A DNA stretch of 64,000 bases from Atriophallophorus winterbourni (Eukaryota > Platyhelminthes > Trematoda > Plagiorchiida > Microphallidae): positions 1-64,000 of the forward strand of contig JACCGJ010000231.1 of NCBI GenBank assembly GCA_013407085.1, given 5' to 3'. The translations under genes and the position numbers were made by a program. The stretch's first letter is position 1. Every line of letters begins with the position of its first letter. Positions 46,301 through 53,791 of this stretch are shown piece after piece. The notes under the pieces were generated by a model. That model was not told where the DNA came from and ran no database searches. It saw only the letters and a program-made list of their open reading frames with translations.

Positions 46301-49300
46301 TTTGTTTGAAACGCTGGTACCATCTCACCAAACATTTTTTTAAATTCCAGACGTGATCCTTTACAGCACTGACGTGCTAAATGAATCTGAACATTGAGTT
46401 GTGCGTGTAATATATTTGTGTAAGCTACAACGAATATCCAATGCGCCTGCATGCTGATTGCACAGTGTATAGTTCACGAAAATGTATGTTTAAACAGAAG
46501 GTTTTCATTTTCATTAAGTTAGAATCCGCTTTCTTTACGGACTCGTAGAAGATTTCCTTCATTATGCAGCACTGCGTACTATGCATGCCAAAATGGGATT
46601 ATAGATAATACTCACATCTATCCATTTGGTTGCATGTTTTCCGACAGGCATGGTAAACACTTCCATTCCTGCTTATTGTCATGGACAGCATTACGGCGAA
46701 AGGAATTACCGACTGCTAAACTGCCATACAACCATGAAGCGATTAAACCCCAAAGAGATGGAAAGGTTGGGACCTTATATGCTAATGAACCTGTGTAGCA
46801 TTAAGCACAAACACAATGCGATGTTGTGCCTACAACTCTAATGAATACACATTCAATCAAGTGTTGTGTGAATGAGTAGAGCAACACCACCGCGTCAGCT
46901 TTGTTGCAGCTTTCTCTGTTATGCATCCTAGCAAGCTTTCCTAGCCGCTCCAGATGACTATATACACTGCGAGAAGATACCTACAACGAACCGATTTTGA
47001 GCTATATCGTTCAGAGTAACAAAGCCACTGCGAATTCTGATCGCGCTGATTAATGAGACAGGTTTCCCCAATTACAGCAGGTAGTTTAGTTGTCAAGGAC
47101 TTCGTCTGCTTGATCTTTAACCAAAATTTAACGACCACTACAAAGACACCTTTCTGAGTTAGGAGTAGCAAACAAAATTACTTTGGGAAAAAGTTGATTT
47201 TCCATTCGCAATGATGGACTAATCAGTAAAATCTATGCATGTTAACTTGTTTTTCTATATCTACCCCGCCACAGAAGATTCTTTTTTTGGATAATTGTGC
47301 TACGTATCCGATGTTGCTAATTAACTCCACTGATTGTGCGAAGACAGCGTTTCTCCAACACCTGCACATTTCGTAATCCTTTTCTCGCTATCCAGGTTTC
47401 ACATCCGTACAACCAGATCGGGCAAATCGTTACCTTAGTGACTCTGTGCTTATGCGTATGTCGAGTTTTACGCCTGTTCAGGTTCTAACCAGGAAACTCG
47501 TCAAATGCTTTTCCTTTACCGCGTAATGCGTTTATTTTTACAAAAACTTGATAAGCTTCCTTTTTATGCTTTCGAAAATCAGCACTTCGAATCTCCCTCC
47601 CACGAATTCATCGGAATCCCTTCAGCCATCCATTCCCTCCGAGAACGATAATCTCGATAATCCCAATCTCATCCATTTGATACCGCTTGAATTTGTGTTA
47701 CAATGGCGAAAGTTTGCCCGTAACCCCCTTCCAGAGACACTTCCCGATCGTCTAGAGTCTGTGTTGAACGTCGACGGTGTGCTTTGTGACCATGGGCAGG
47801 TGAGTCAATGACAATATTACAATAATCCCGCGTTCTTTTTCTATGTTTTCATCTATCGAACTATCTATCAAAATCAGGTAGAAGCGCACTACAAGCTAGA
47901 GCTCAATCGTGCACAAAAATCGATCATATTTTAGTGTTTGAACACGGATGTGCAATCGTGCAGCGTTTCTGTGCTGTGCGGCTAACATCGTGCTAAATTG
48001 ATTGGCCAACGGTAATAAGCTGCATGCTGAAACACGCTGGAGTCTCACTACCATTTCTATTTCCTCCCTCATATCTGTCTAGGCCTGGGCAACCTGACAG
48101 TATCTTAGCCCATGTGCAGTCTCTGGCTGTACGGCACTTTGCCTGGATCAGGCTTGTGTTTTCATACCCCATAAGGAAAGATCAGAGCAATGTGTTTAAT
48201 TAGGTTGCGATTGCGCACTCAATATCTATGTCCATTTATTCATATTGATTAGACTGCACTTATTTTGCTACGATCTTTGGAGATCGATCGCCGTGTCATC
48301 ATTTCAGTTTAAATTACCGCTATATTGCATTCGATGGGCCAGCTAAATCTATTCATCGGCACATTGCATTTACATTTAACCTAAGTCAGATGAGCTCCAC
48401 ACGGATATCAACTTTATGTTGCCTAGCGCAATTTGTGCCAAACGAAACTTTTAGAAATTTTGCAATTCGTGATATCCACACCAAGCACAAGGTCCTCGCG
48501 CACGATAGCCTTATCTGATGCGTGAAACACGGTGGACAGAGTGAATAACATTCTTCCCTTGAAAGTTTTTTTTAATTTTCATTCTAATCAAACTAGGTTG
48601 TTTTCACTGCTTCGGCTCATTCCTTTTCGTTTCACCGTTTTAAGCTCACCATGCCTTGGCAAGACTTGATACGCGAATCTATCGCTTGCCCTGTCACGGC
48701 TTCCGAGTACCGAGTGTTATGGGAACGCTACGGTGGATCGCCGGAGTTCGAAGGTGACACCAGCATTTTGAACGGCTCAGATGAGGAGGCGGAAGCCAGC
48801 GAAATATATCCCCCACTTTTCCTCGTCCCTTCGACGGATGAGGGCGGCGCCTGGCAATTGCGGCCCCAGTCCTATTCCCGCGTGTGCTCAGAGTGCTACG
48901 CTCAATTCTTGGCCGAGCGCAGTCACTTCAACAACGCACAACTTCGTGTTCGCCTGGTCAGGGATCCTGCTGCTTTGCTGGAGACTATGAGTCAAAATGT
49001 GCAATGCACGAGTTCAAACGGTGTCGATGCTACCGACGAGGTCAGATATATTTCACTACTTTCTGTGTGCCCTTTTACGAATCAGTGTGAACTTGTCAAA
49101 TCATGTCCGGCTGTAACAATCTAACGTTAAAAATCCTCGATGTTTCTTCAATCTCATCGTTCCAGCACTCAGCTGTGCCCGCCTTTGTAAATATTTTGCA
49201 TCCTACGGCTGTCAAACTGCCATTCCTGTTCCGTTTGAACTTTGTTTTCTAGGGGAACCGCATGTTGACCATGATCAATACAAAAACCATGGTACACAAC

Positions 49301-51848
49301 GCGTGTGTACCAAGTGCTTTACTATGCGGATCATTCACGCAAGACACGAACAGACGCTGAATACTTTCCACCCATATATCGTCTGTCGTATCTAGAACAC
49401 AATTCGTGTATGGATGTTAAATTTGCAGTAGTGCATTCTAAAGCTACTCGACAGCGCATAGTCACTCTACCGTGTGTATGTATGTATGTTGTTGTTTACA
49501 TGATTGATGTCGGCCATGGATGTACATCACAAACGTATGATTGTTTAATGCTCAACAACGTTTCAAATGATTAGACAGTTCATCCACGGTATGTTCAAGA
49601 TGCGATGGATGCTCCTTAAACAATTAGGTTCAGTTCGTGTCGCGTGTATGGTCCCATTTTCGCTTCCCTACAATCAAGCATTTAGTGCCCACATGCTGTA
49701 TAGGATCAGTTTTCTCTCCACGATCAGCTTGCGGTTATCCTTCTGGAGTATCTCAGTCCTGTTTTGCTAATGGTCGTAGAATCGTTTTTGTCATAATGAG
49801 ATTTCACCATCTTTTATGTTTGATGATAAAATGAAACACTGTACTTCTCATTCTTCCTATGCATTGTTCTCGTTTTTGCGAACTCACCCGTGATCCCTGT
49901 GTCGACTCTCCACAAAAATCTTAATTTCCAGACAGCAATTTTGCTTGTTTTCTTCTTCTTTGGAATAATGCTGTTTCCTGCAAACTACCACTAATTTCCA
50001 TCATGTTTCGAAACATCTCTTCTTTAACCTAATTTGTGAACATGTAGTTACCATACCATCTCATCAGTTACCATTGCTATATACGGGGTTAAAAACCAAG
50101 AAATCCGACCATTATAAATCGAGACAACCTTCAACTTAGGTCTTGCCAAGTATTAAGACAAACTGTTGCCACCTCTTCAATGTGTATTCCAGAACAAAGA
50201 ATGAACGAAATTTAGTGTTTCAATACAACTTTTTTGCCCCGCATCTTCAAGCCTAATCTGTAGGCGTTTACCGGCTTTCTGTATTTTTCGATATGTTATC
50301 CCATACTGCAATCACAAAGACACATTGAAGTGACACTGCTGAAGTGGAGACTTTTCTGCTGACTTATTGTAGCTTCAAGCCGATCAGCTGGCTTTCCACT
50401 CTTCTTCGGAGCGAAATTGCGCCACAATTGCAGAACAGTCTACTTCCAAGTCTCCACGCAGAACCGTCTCTAATTCCCGCTCGCGTCACCGTGCGCCTGT
50501 CGTGGAAGGCTCGGTTCGACGTTCCCGTCGCCAGCGCCTCTGTCCTGACGATCTGTTAATTCCAGCAAGTAGCGATACGCTATTGCAGGATTTCAAAGTC
50601 CAAATCATGAATTCGCTTGGTGTCACTCCAGCGGACCAGCATCTGGTATTGAATGTGAGCTTGCTAATTATTTTTCAACCTACACTTCAATTCATTCCGC
50701 ACATGGCTTATCATAAACCGTCGCACATTTTCATGAATTTATCTTAGCAGAGTTCAAAATCGACTCATATTTATCCGGCATCAGTAGTTCCCAATCTCGG
50801 TTTGTTTACTATCCAATCCAGAACAGCCTGAGTGATCCAAGTTTGAGCCACGATACCACCAACCATGATGTTTAGATGCACAGTCATATAGTAAATTCGG
50901 ACCAAACTTTGGAACGGTTGCAAATAACCAGTAGTTCGTTGTTGCATAGGATATAGCAATAAAACGTTATCATAAGAACAGTTTAATCTGCTGAGTTGTC
51001 CAATTCATTATTCTAAGCAACACAGCCGAGTTCCTCCCGGAACGTGGATGGAAGAATGAATCGAAACGCATGATGTTACCCCCAACCTACGCAGAATCAC
51101 ATTTGCATATCATAGTGAAATCTAGCTTAATGACGAACATTGCTCAAATACCTCTGCTTTCCGTCAAAGTCGAATTTATGGCACAGTTTCCATGGAGAAT
51201 CCCCGCAATGCCCGAATGCTGATCAGCAGTGCAGAGTATGCCGAGTACTTAGAAGTGTAAATAGAATTCATACCTGATCACCTATCGGTACTCAGGACAT
51301 TTTTTGCTGCAATGCTTAAGAGAATTCGCGATCGATTTTGCATTTTGACGAGAAATCTTAATCGATTGATAAAAAGGTCATGGATGTGTGCTTACACGCG
51401 TACCTGGTTCAAGGATGCCTCGTGCCACCCTTGGTCAAACGGAAACCTAATGATAAATCCTACGTGGGCATTCTCATTGCTTTTCACATTAATCACTACA
51501 CTACATGATAATTTCCTATTCACGATTGTAATGCCTGTTTTGTCGTATCCCCGAAATTAGGGCGTGGAACTTAGCGAACCGAAGAAGACACTTAGCGAGT
51601 TAGGGGTACACATTGACAGTCTTTTTTACCTATGGACCGACGCCCAACCTTGGGAAGCCGGAGAGGGAGCTGTTCGCAAACTTATTGGCAACGGGAAAAC
51701 AAAAGAAAATGGACTTGATAAAAATAACTCAGCTGCACGCCCGTGCAAAGGTAAGACTGCATTCCCCATACAATAGCTACATGCATGTTTATTTTAACGT
51801 TTCCTAATATGGATATACTGATTCGCAGACGGGTTCGGTTGGATCTAA
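28224..51848 (+). CDS. USP48: USP48-like ubiquitin carboxyl-terminal hydrolase, 18 exons
   Basis: The exons are listed separately. All 17 junctions agree in phase and the chain gives 1168 codons plus a stop (human USP48 is about 1035 aa). USP48 is a nuclear cysteine protease that removes ubiquitin, including from histone H2A. The sequence shows the RSNCKSSPFCL lead-in matching the pre-catalytic RRNCK..P.C of USP48; the Cys box NYGSTCYLNAFLQLYF; the QQ-DAPEF box; two CxxC zinc pairs (CLNCG, CSKCQ); the His box TSGHYVAVVRE; the Asn/Asp element WTVCNDTE; and SAYMLFYRV closing the USP fold. Three DUSP-type blocks follow (exons 10-12, 12-13, 14-15), each with a C-P/x-H-G/K-type turn such as CLHGRV, ILCPHK and LCDHGQ. 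A ubiquitin-like domain closes the protein (exons 16-17). The first ~45 residues are missing. Exons 9-13 recur downstream at 55.7-63.9 kb. Confidence 0.92.
28441..28555 (+). CDS. USP48: USP48 exon 2 (catalytic Cys box)
   Basis: It follows an 87-nt intron whose length is a multiple of three and which has no in-frame stop. It encodes NGLKNYGSTCYLNAFLQLYF with the catalytic Cys, then RLDELRQAIFSLP. It ends with one base before gtgagt. Confidence 0.92.
28790..28945 (-). mobile_element. Family A SINE, diverged
   Basis: It runs from tatgaaatcacaagccttcg to gtgcacctcgttaccagcgg inside the intron between exons 2 and 3. Confidence 0.65.
29655..29825 (+). mobile_element. Family A SINE, internal deletion
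   Basis: The 5' half with ggtagtgagctgcatgcgga is joined directly from gctgaagtctc to tgactgtgcggcactttgcc. The deletion fused two identical 'gtctctgactg'-like and 'gtctcactacc' sites, removing the middle. Confidence 0.7.
30094..30160 (+). CDS. USP48: USP48 exon 3
   Basis: The acceptor is ttgttttcag and the donor is gcgg|gtaaat. Codons give DETGIIYQLQLIFSQLELLK, matching the helix after the Cys box (ICEHLQYLFALLQ in human). Confidence 0.85.
30229..30286 (+). CDS. USP48: USP48 exon 4
   Basis: The acceptor is tttcaaag and the donor is CAG|gtttgt. It encodes VVDPGGLIQCLRLCQEEQQ, the segment just before the QQDAxEF box. Confidence 0.87.
31093..31205 (+). CDS. USP48: USP48 exon 5
   Basis: It encodes DAPEFHCLFMHLLESHF ... 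LLRGEYVYETR, completing the QQDAxEF box and the GEY strand before the zinc ribbon. Pro replaces the usual Gln at the variable position. Confidence 0.88.
31860..32040 (+). mobile_element. LINE remnant, RT C-terminal motif
   Basis: One frame gives HLGLLGHVSRIDNSRIPK, then a second gives VFKSSNRSLDRPHLCYRDSL. This resembles the 'R..GHV.RM...RIPK ... G.RS.GRP..RY.D' C-terminus of several LINE clades. It is short and decayed. Confidence 0.55.
32095..32190 (+). mobile_element. Family A SINE, 3'-truncated fragment
   Basis: It runs from cataactaacaccgtgcaaa to tctgtcttggtctgggtaaa. It is followed after about 20 bp by a reverse-oriented copy. Confidence 0.6.
32207..32410 (-). mobile_element. Family A SINE, near full length
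   Basis: It runs from aatcacaagcctggatccag to cagaattgcacatccctag. It is arranged tail-inward against the + copy at 32095. Confidence 0.75.
32500..32870 (-). mobile_element. RTE-type leader fragment
   Basis: This is the reverse complement of the 23.7-24.05 kb leader. In reverse it contains gactggcgcctcaaaaccag, ccactgccttgtggctac and ccggagccggagtcccgtta. The last is shared with 42.13 and 59.37 kb. Confidence 0.6.
32955..33110 (+). mobile_element. Family A SINE 3' end plus second partial copy
   Basis: A 3' end (cacgtgcagtttctgactgt ... gcttgtgctttcataccc) is followed by a second diverged 3' end (cacatgctatctctgactgt ... gattatgattt). Confidence 0.65.
33416..33521 (+). CDS. USP48: USP48 exon 6 (first zinc CxxC)
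   Basis: The acceptor is ctttacccag and the donor is AAG|gtacat. It encodes CLNCGFTSRQPSHFLELPLK followed by the LPGCIRNYMK helix; CxxC is the first half of the USP zinc ribbon. Confidence 0.88.
33618..33667 (+). repeat. 50-bp direct repeat, copy 1
   Basis: It begins aaagctaaatttcaatttgc and contains the small hairpin gagga-ttta-tcctc. The identical copy is at 33923-33972. Confidence 0.9.
33923..33972 (+). repeat. 50-bp direct repeat, copy 2
   Basis: Identical to 33618-33667, 305 bp downstream in the same intron. Confidence 0.9.
34000..34072 (+). repeat. Family C short repeat, copy 2
   Basis: It begins cacgatgttcatatacagaa and has the same gaatcac/gtgattc inverted repeat as 16867-16940. 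Confidence 0.6.
34846..35116 (+). CDS. USP48: USP48 exon 7 (second zinc CxxC)
   Basis: It encodes EESLTGENQYACSKCQTKHD, then a basic stretch, APRLLCIQLLRFTYDPRTEQ and IRIPDRLQLVDML. Of two donors 5 bp apart (after 35116 and after 35121), only the first gives the phase needed by exon 8. Confidence 0.9.
35890..37005 (+). mobile_element. RTE-clade LINE, RT and C-terminus, frameshifted
   Basis: It begins GRDCVEHWILELRHTYRQRT (35905-) and then reads CVRVYNEVSPKFHTTSGVQQ, GCPISPFLFNFVIDAIM and LDYADDIVLLFD (YADD catalytic pair). A stop at 36422 precedes DRFTYLGICID, VRAVLLYGCKTWTSRKEHIQ, LHRLRWLGHMLRMPDHF and a tail resembling FPGWGPRDQ. It is a decayed copy without endonuclease, in the intron between exons 7 and 8. 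Confidence 0.82.
37085..37390 (+). repeat. Family B interspersed repeat, longest copy
   Basis: It shares gaaaagcttgttatgatgca, cgctctactggtttacgaaa and aggtgtaggcacctcttccc with the 14.2 kb copy. The 3' end is cgggtgtaatgctgtctctg followed by gatgatgatg units, so a GAT-type tail. Confidence 0.65.
37860..38050 (+). mobile_element. Family A SINE, 5'-truncated
   Basis: It starts tgatttgccactggtactga. The stem region ctcactacc is intact and the tail is catacatacatac. Confidence 0.8.
38200..38265 (+). mobile_element. Family A SINE, 3' end only
   Basis: It runs gcccatgtgcagtctctgac to gcttgtgctctcaagcc, and ends 194 bp before USP48 exon 8. Confidence 0.75.
38459..38622 (+). CDS. USP48: USP48 exon 8 (catalytic His)
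   Basis: The acceptor is atatttcacag and the donor is GAG|gtactt. It encodes LSYKLCGVLLHIGAQPTSGH with the catalytic His, YVAVVREP, then SWTVCNDTE containing the Asn/Asp element. Confidence 0.92.
39165..39295 (-). mobile_element. Family A SINE, diverged, shared by both copies
   Basis: It begins gatccagaaaaagtgacaca; the equivalent is at 55396-55530, so it predates the duplication. Confidence 0.65.
39480..39756 (+). CDS. USP48: USP48 exon 9
   Basis: The acceptor is ttgcgtaccag and the donor is acgg|gtaaat. It opens VYTIPASQFCLSKVTTNSKG; a polar, Ser/Asp-rich insertion (KKPRPDDQTTPSEESQQ) resembles a nuclear-localisation-like basic patch (inference). It closes with SSSSAYMLFYRVIDD, the last strand of the USP fold. 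Confidence 0.9.
40020..40130 (+). mobile_element. Family A SINE 3' half, shared by both copies
   Basis: It reads ctgtatctgtctaggtgtgg to gatcaagcttgtgggatttc; the equivalent is at 57088-57195. Confidence 0.7.
41285..41375 (+). mobile_element. Family A SINE 3' end, shared by both copies
   Basis: It reads gtccacatgcagtctgtgac to catacatacatacatacaca; the equivalent is at 58513-58595. Confidence 0.75.
41900..42255 (+). mobile_element. RTE-type leader fragment in the exon 9-10 intron
   Basis: It shares aggtcgatgtatagaggtca with the leader at 9.6 kb and ggagccggagttccgttagg with 32.6 kb. Within it a (gat)n run follows gctccagacttgtgcttc, itself a diverged family A 3' end. It is present in both copies of the duplicated interval. 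Confidence 0.6.
42440..42528 (+). CDS. USP48: USP48 exon 10
   Basis: It encodes DVQIPENLRHIVDAMNLEQD and then EQILARQALQ, the link into the first DUSP (human VQVPAFLQELVD...). Phase 1 in, phase 0 out. Confidence 0.88.
42745..43058 (+). CDS. USP48: USP48 exon 11 (DUSP 1)
   Basis: It encodes LDELALVPTQWLRNWFEQPD, a proline run, then FFKPCLHGRVPIDMDSSDYR. The W-LR-W helix and C-HG turn are typical of USP48 DUSP repeats. The donor is ccc|gtgagt. Confidence 0.9.
43436..43625 (-). mobile_element. Family A SINE, private to copy 1
   Basis: The tail tatgtatgtatgtatgcatg is on the left. It runs to gcatgcagctcacttcctca. The equivalent site in copy 2 (near 60720) lacks this element. Confidence 0.75.
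43629..43835 (-). mobile_element. Family A SINE, shared by both copies
   Basis: It begins tatgaaagcacaagcctgac; the equivalent is at 60733-60945. Confidence 0.75.
43860..44045 (+). mobile_element. Family A SINE, shared by both copies
   Basis: It begins cggatgtacaatcgtgtaat. With the reverse copy just upstream it forms a head-to-head inverted pair, also kept in copy 2 (60960-61146). Confidence 0.75.
44367..44523 (+). CDS. USP48: USP48 exon 12
   Basis: It encodes FRLFEPCLECTRLKVALIQL, then a coiled-coil-like EQRIRMLSKEMDNFI; the CxxC pair matches human KECVVERC-type DUSP residues. Donor TCG|gtaagt. Confidence 0.88.
44714..44830 (+). mobile_element. Family A SINE, apparently a recombinant of two copies
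   Basis: The left part matches the copy 2 element at 61829-61942; its end (gcttttgctttcatcatcat followed by caccggcgtaatg) matches the copy 2 element at 62310-62530. The roughly 590 bp between those two in copy 2 is absent here. Confidence 0.7.
45756..46249 (+). CDS. USP48: USP48 exon 13 (DUSP 2)
   Basis: It encodes TEPTFFWIGKRSLRKWRNLC, then FNTDILCPHKQL and CGVHCPQCEKFE. Order and spacing match human USP48 (WVGKSSLRSW ... NEDILCPHG ... CCSQC). The donor is GAC|gtaagt in phase 2. Confidence 0.92.
46325..47582. other. USP48 intron between exons 13 and 14
   Basis: Mostly unrecognised; a short RTE remnant lies on the minus strand at 47275-47500. Confidence 0.45.
47275..47500 (-). mobile_element. 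RTE LINE remnant
   Basis: The reverse strand reads WLYGCETWIARKGLRNVQVL and EKRCLR, the post-RT block of RTE elements. It is isolated and decayed. Confidence 0.65.
47583..47799 (+). CDS. USP48: USP48 exon 14 (start of DUSP 3)
   Basis: The acceptor is cgaaaatcag and the donor is CAG|gtgagt. It encodes a Ser/Pro-rich linker, then LIHLIPLEFVLQWRKFARNP and VDGVLCDHGQ, matching human VSQFFVEEWRKFVRKP ... LLCPHGG. Confidence 0.9.
47945..48168 (+). mobile_element. Family A SINE, full length
   Basis: It begins cggatgtgcaatcgtgcagc and ends ggcttgtgttttcatacccc. The stem is partly degraded (ggtaataag against ctcactacc). Confidence 0.85.
48597..49040 (+). CDS. USP48: USP48 exon 15 (DUSP 3)
   Basis: The acceptor is tctaatcaaactag and the donor is GAG|gtcaga. 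148 codons open VVFTASAHSFSFHRFKLTMP and WQDLIRES. Later come IYPPLFLVPS and YSRVCSECYAQFL, matching human KLCPECREGL. The coding starts 54 bp before the internal ATG at 48651. Confidence 0.88.
49041..50372. other. USP48 intron between exons 15 and 16
   Basis: No repeat or coding segment recognised apart from short frames. Confidence 0.4.
50373..50654 (+). CDS. USP48: USP48 exon 16 (basic linker and ubiquitin-like start)
   Basis: The acceptor is cttattgtag and the donor is AAT|gtgagc. An Arg/Ser-rich basic segment (SNSRSRHRAP, VRRSRRQRL) precedes LLIPASSDTLLQDFKVQIMN and LGVTPADQHLVL, the first half of the ubiquitin-like domain (human LLVSANQTLKELKIQIM). Confidence 0.9.
50655..51560. other. 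USP48 intron between exons 16 and 17
   Basis: No repeat or coding segment recognised. Confidence 0.4.
51561..51750 (+). CDS. USP48: USP48 exon 17 (ubiquitin-like end)
   Basis: It encodes GVELSEPKKTLSELGVHIDS and LFYLWTDAQPWE, matching human [20 protein letters not shown]. Acidic and polar tail follows. Donor AAAG|gtaaga in phase 1. Confidence 0.87.
51829..51848 (+). CDS. USP48: USP48 terminal micro-exon
   Basis: The acceptor is tgattcgcag. Twenty bases complete an Asp codon and encode GFGWI, then TAA at 51846-51848. The resulting C-terminus, CKDGFGWI, echoes the Gly-rich end of vertebrate USP48. The alternative is read-through in exon 17 to a stop at 51776. Confidence 0.7.
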
Positions 51849-52041
51849 TCATGAACTCACAGATGCATCTTCTGAGGAATCTATTTCGCCTCCGGTCAAG
51901 TCATACCACAAACACTGGAATTTGATATTCCACATTCTCACCGAAATGACTGTCGGTTCTTCTATTCGGTGTGCGTTTGTTTCTTATGGAACTCCATACC
52001 GTTAGACGTTGTTTAATCATCTAGCGAAAAAGATTTTCTGG

Positions 52042-52047
52042 ATTAAA
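52042..52047 (+). promoter_or_regulatory. Weak candidate USP48 polyadenylation signal
   Basis: ATTAAA lies 194 bp after the proposed stop. No canonical AATAAA occurs closer. Confidence 0.3.
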
Positions 52048-52197
52048 CGTAGTAATTCCACCCAACATCCCGTTTATATAACTTAATTGAGCAATTGAAC
52101 ACGACATTTATCCTAACTACAAAACCGTCCATCTTCCTAGTGCCTCATTTTTGTATATATTTATTGTCCTTGTACGAATATGCTATGGTGTTGTACA

Positions 52198-52431
52198 CCG
52201 CAGGGATGTGCAATCGTGCAGTACTTCTGTGCTGTGCGGCTAACACCGTGCTAAATTGATTTGCGAAGGGTAGTGAGCTACATGCTGAAATACAATGGAG
52301 TCTCAGTACCACTTCTATTTCCTTTCTCATATCTGTCTAGTCCTGGGCAACCTGACACTGATTAGCCCACGTGCAGTCTCTGACTGTGCGACACTTTGCC
52401 TGGATCGGGCTTGTGCTTTCATACCATACCA
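52198..52431 (+). mobile_element. Family A SINE, full length with 14-bp target-site duplication
   Basis: It is flanked by perfect direct repeats tatggtgttgtaca (52184-52197 and 52432-52445). The element is 234 bp, from ccgcagggatgtgcaatcgt to ctttcataccataccata, and is the clearest definition of both ends of the family. Confidence 0.92.
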
Positions 52432-52445
52432 TATGGTGTTGTACA

Positions 52446-52949
52446 GCTACATGCTTTTTATACCATAAATTCTTGAATCCTAATCCCTTGCTGTCCGTTG
52501 CATGCGGCGTGGGCATTTTACATTAAACTTGATCATCGAATGGCTTCATGACGCTGTCAATTCTAATTGTTGGTCATCATTTTCAAACTGAGTTTAAGTT
52601 AGACATCAGCACGAATAAAAGGAGCGGTATTTCGGTTGCCAAACTGGTTCATTTTTAACAGCCTTCATGCGTGCGTTCGAACTTGAAACAAGGAGTGTGA
52701 TCGCATTTACGACCATCACTGGTCCAATTAGGATCATGCGATCATTCGGAAAATGATTACAAGGTTTGCTGTTCGGGTGACTCCCACGTTATATTCGTCA
52801 CGTTGGTTAAAAATAAACGAAAACAGAAACTCGCTACTCCTGCTCGATATGGATTTAACTAGCCATATGCGCCTAGTGAATGCGATTGTTGTATGTTCTG
52901 CACTCGCTTTTTCGAACAAGCAATGATGGTCCTGAACCAGCACTGGTTT
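52446..52949. other. Downstream of USP48, nothing recognised
   Basis: Short frames only. Confidence 0.4.
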
Positions 52950-53105
52950 CGGGTAAATTGATTTGTCACTGCTACTGAGCTGCGTGCGGAAATACTGAAG
53001 TCTCATTACAATTTCTATTTTCCATTCTCGTATCTGTCTAGGTCTCGGCAACTGGATAGTGTCTTAGTTCACGTACAGTCCACGACGCTTGTAATTTCAT
53101 ACATA
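52950..53105 (+). mobile_element. Family A SINE, diverged
   Basis: It begins ggtaaattgatttgtcactg and ends cttgtaatttcatacatac. Confidence 0.7.
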
Positions 53106-53224
53106 CATTGAGATAATATCATGCGTGACTCAAGGCTTGTGCTTTCTGGATATCTGGAAATGTCCAATTTCATTATTGCTAATAGCAGTTCGTGCTCTCA
53201 CGTTTACTTACTTCTTACTTTTAC

Positions 53225-53791
53225 TTTGTTGCGGCTGGCTCCACGAGTGGATTAGCCGGCTTCATTGATGTCTCGGATCGCACCAGCCCACGCACGTCGA
53301 TCGGAGGCGAGATCGTTGCAGATCGTGATCCAGTCTCGTTCCCACCTGCGAACTCCGTAGACGGTACGCAGACCCAGGGTGTCTACATCCTCTTTCACAG
53401 TTGACAGCCAGGTTTTCACTTGACCACCTTGCCGCCGACGCCAGGTGCGAACGGGTTTTGGGTCGAGGACGAGTTTTGGAAGTGCTGTGTTTCGGAGGAA
53501 GTGGCCAAACCATTGCAGCCTTCGCCGTTGTATGTGAGCGGAAAGTGGAGATAGTCCGCTGCAACGCTCTCGTACGGCTGCGTTAGATACTCGGTCAGTA
53601 TATCGGATGCCCAAGATTACCCTAAGGCACCAATGGTCGAACACTTCTAATGTGCGTACATCCTGTGACCTTAAAGGCCATGTCTCGCATCCATAAAACA
53701 GTACATGGCGGATCGCTGCTTGATAAACACGCGTCTTAGTTTTTAGGCTGATTCCGGGCTTGCGCCAAAGGGTGCCTTTCAACTGCAAAAA
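53225..53791 (-). mobile_element. RTE-clade LINE, 3' end, running into the gap
   Basis: The reverse-strand frame (stop near 53252, open to the gap edge) reads WRKPGISLKTKTRVYQAAIR, VLFYGCETWPLRSQDVRTLE, IQRRRLQWFGHFLRN and VRRWERDWITICNDLASDRR. This is the RTE post-RT region through its C-terminus, without stops for about 180 codons. The 3' tail includes caaagtaaaagtaagaagta. It is better preserved than the other RTE pieces; the RT core would lie in the unsequenced gap. Confidence 0.85.

Larger units (their letters stand above)
38832..46324 (+). repeat. Duplicated interval, copy 1 (USP48 exons 9-13)
   Basis: This interval aligns with 54996-64000 across introns and exons; the alignment runs off the window edge. 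The offset grows from about 16.25 kb at exon 9 to 17.68 kb at exon 13 because copy 2 carries extra insertions. Exon differences are few (one base in the 494-bp exon 13). Confidence 0.9.
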
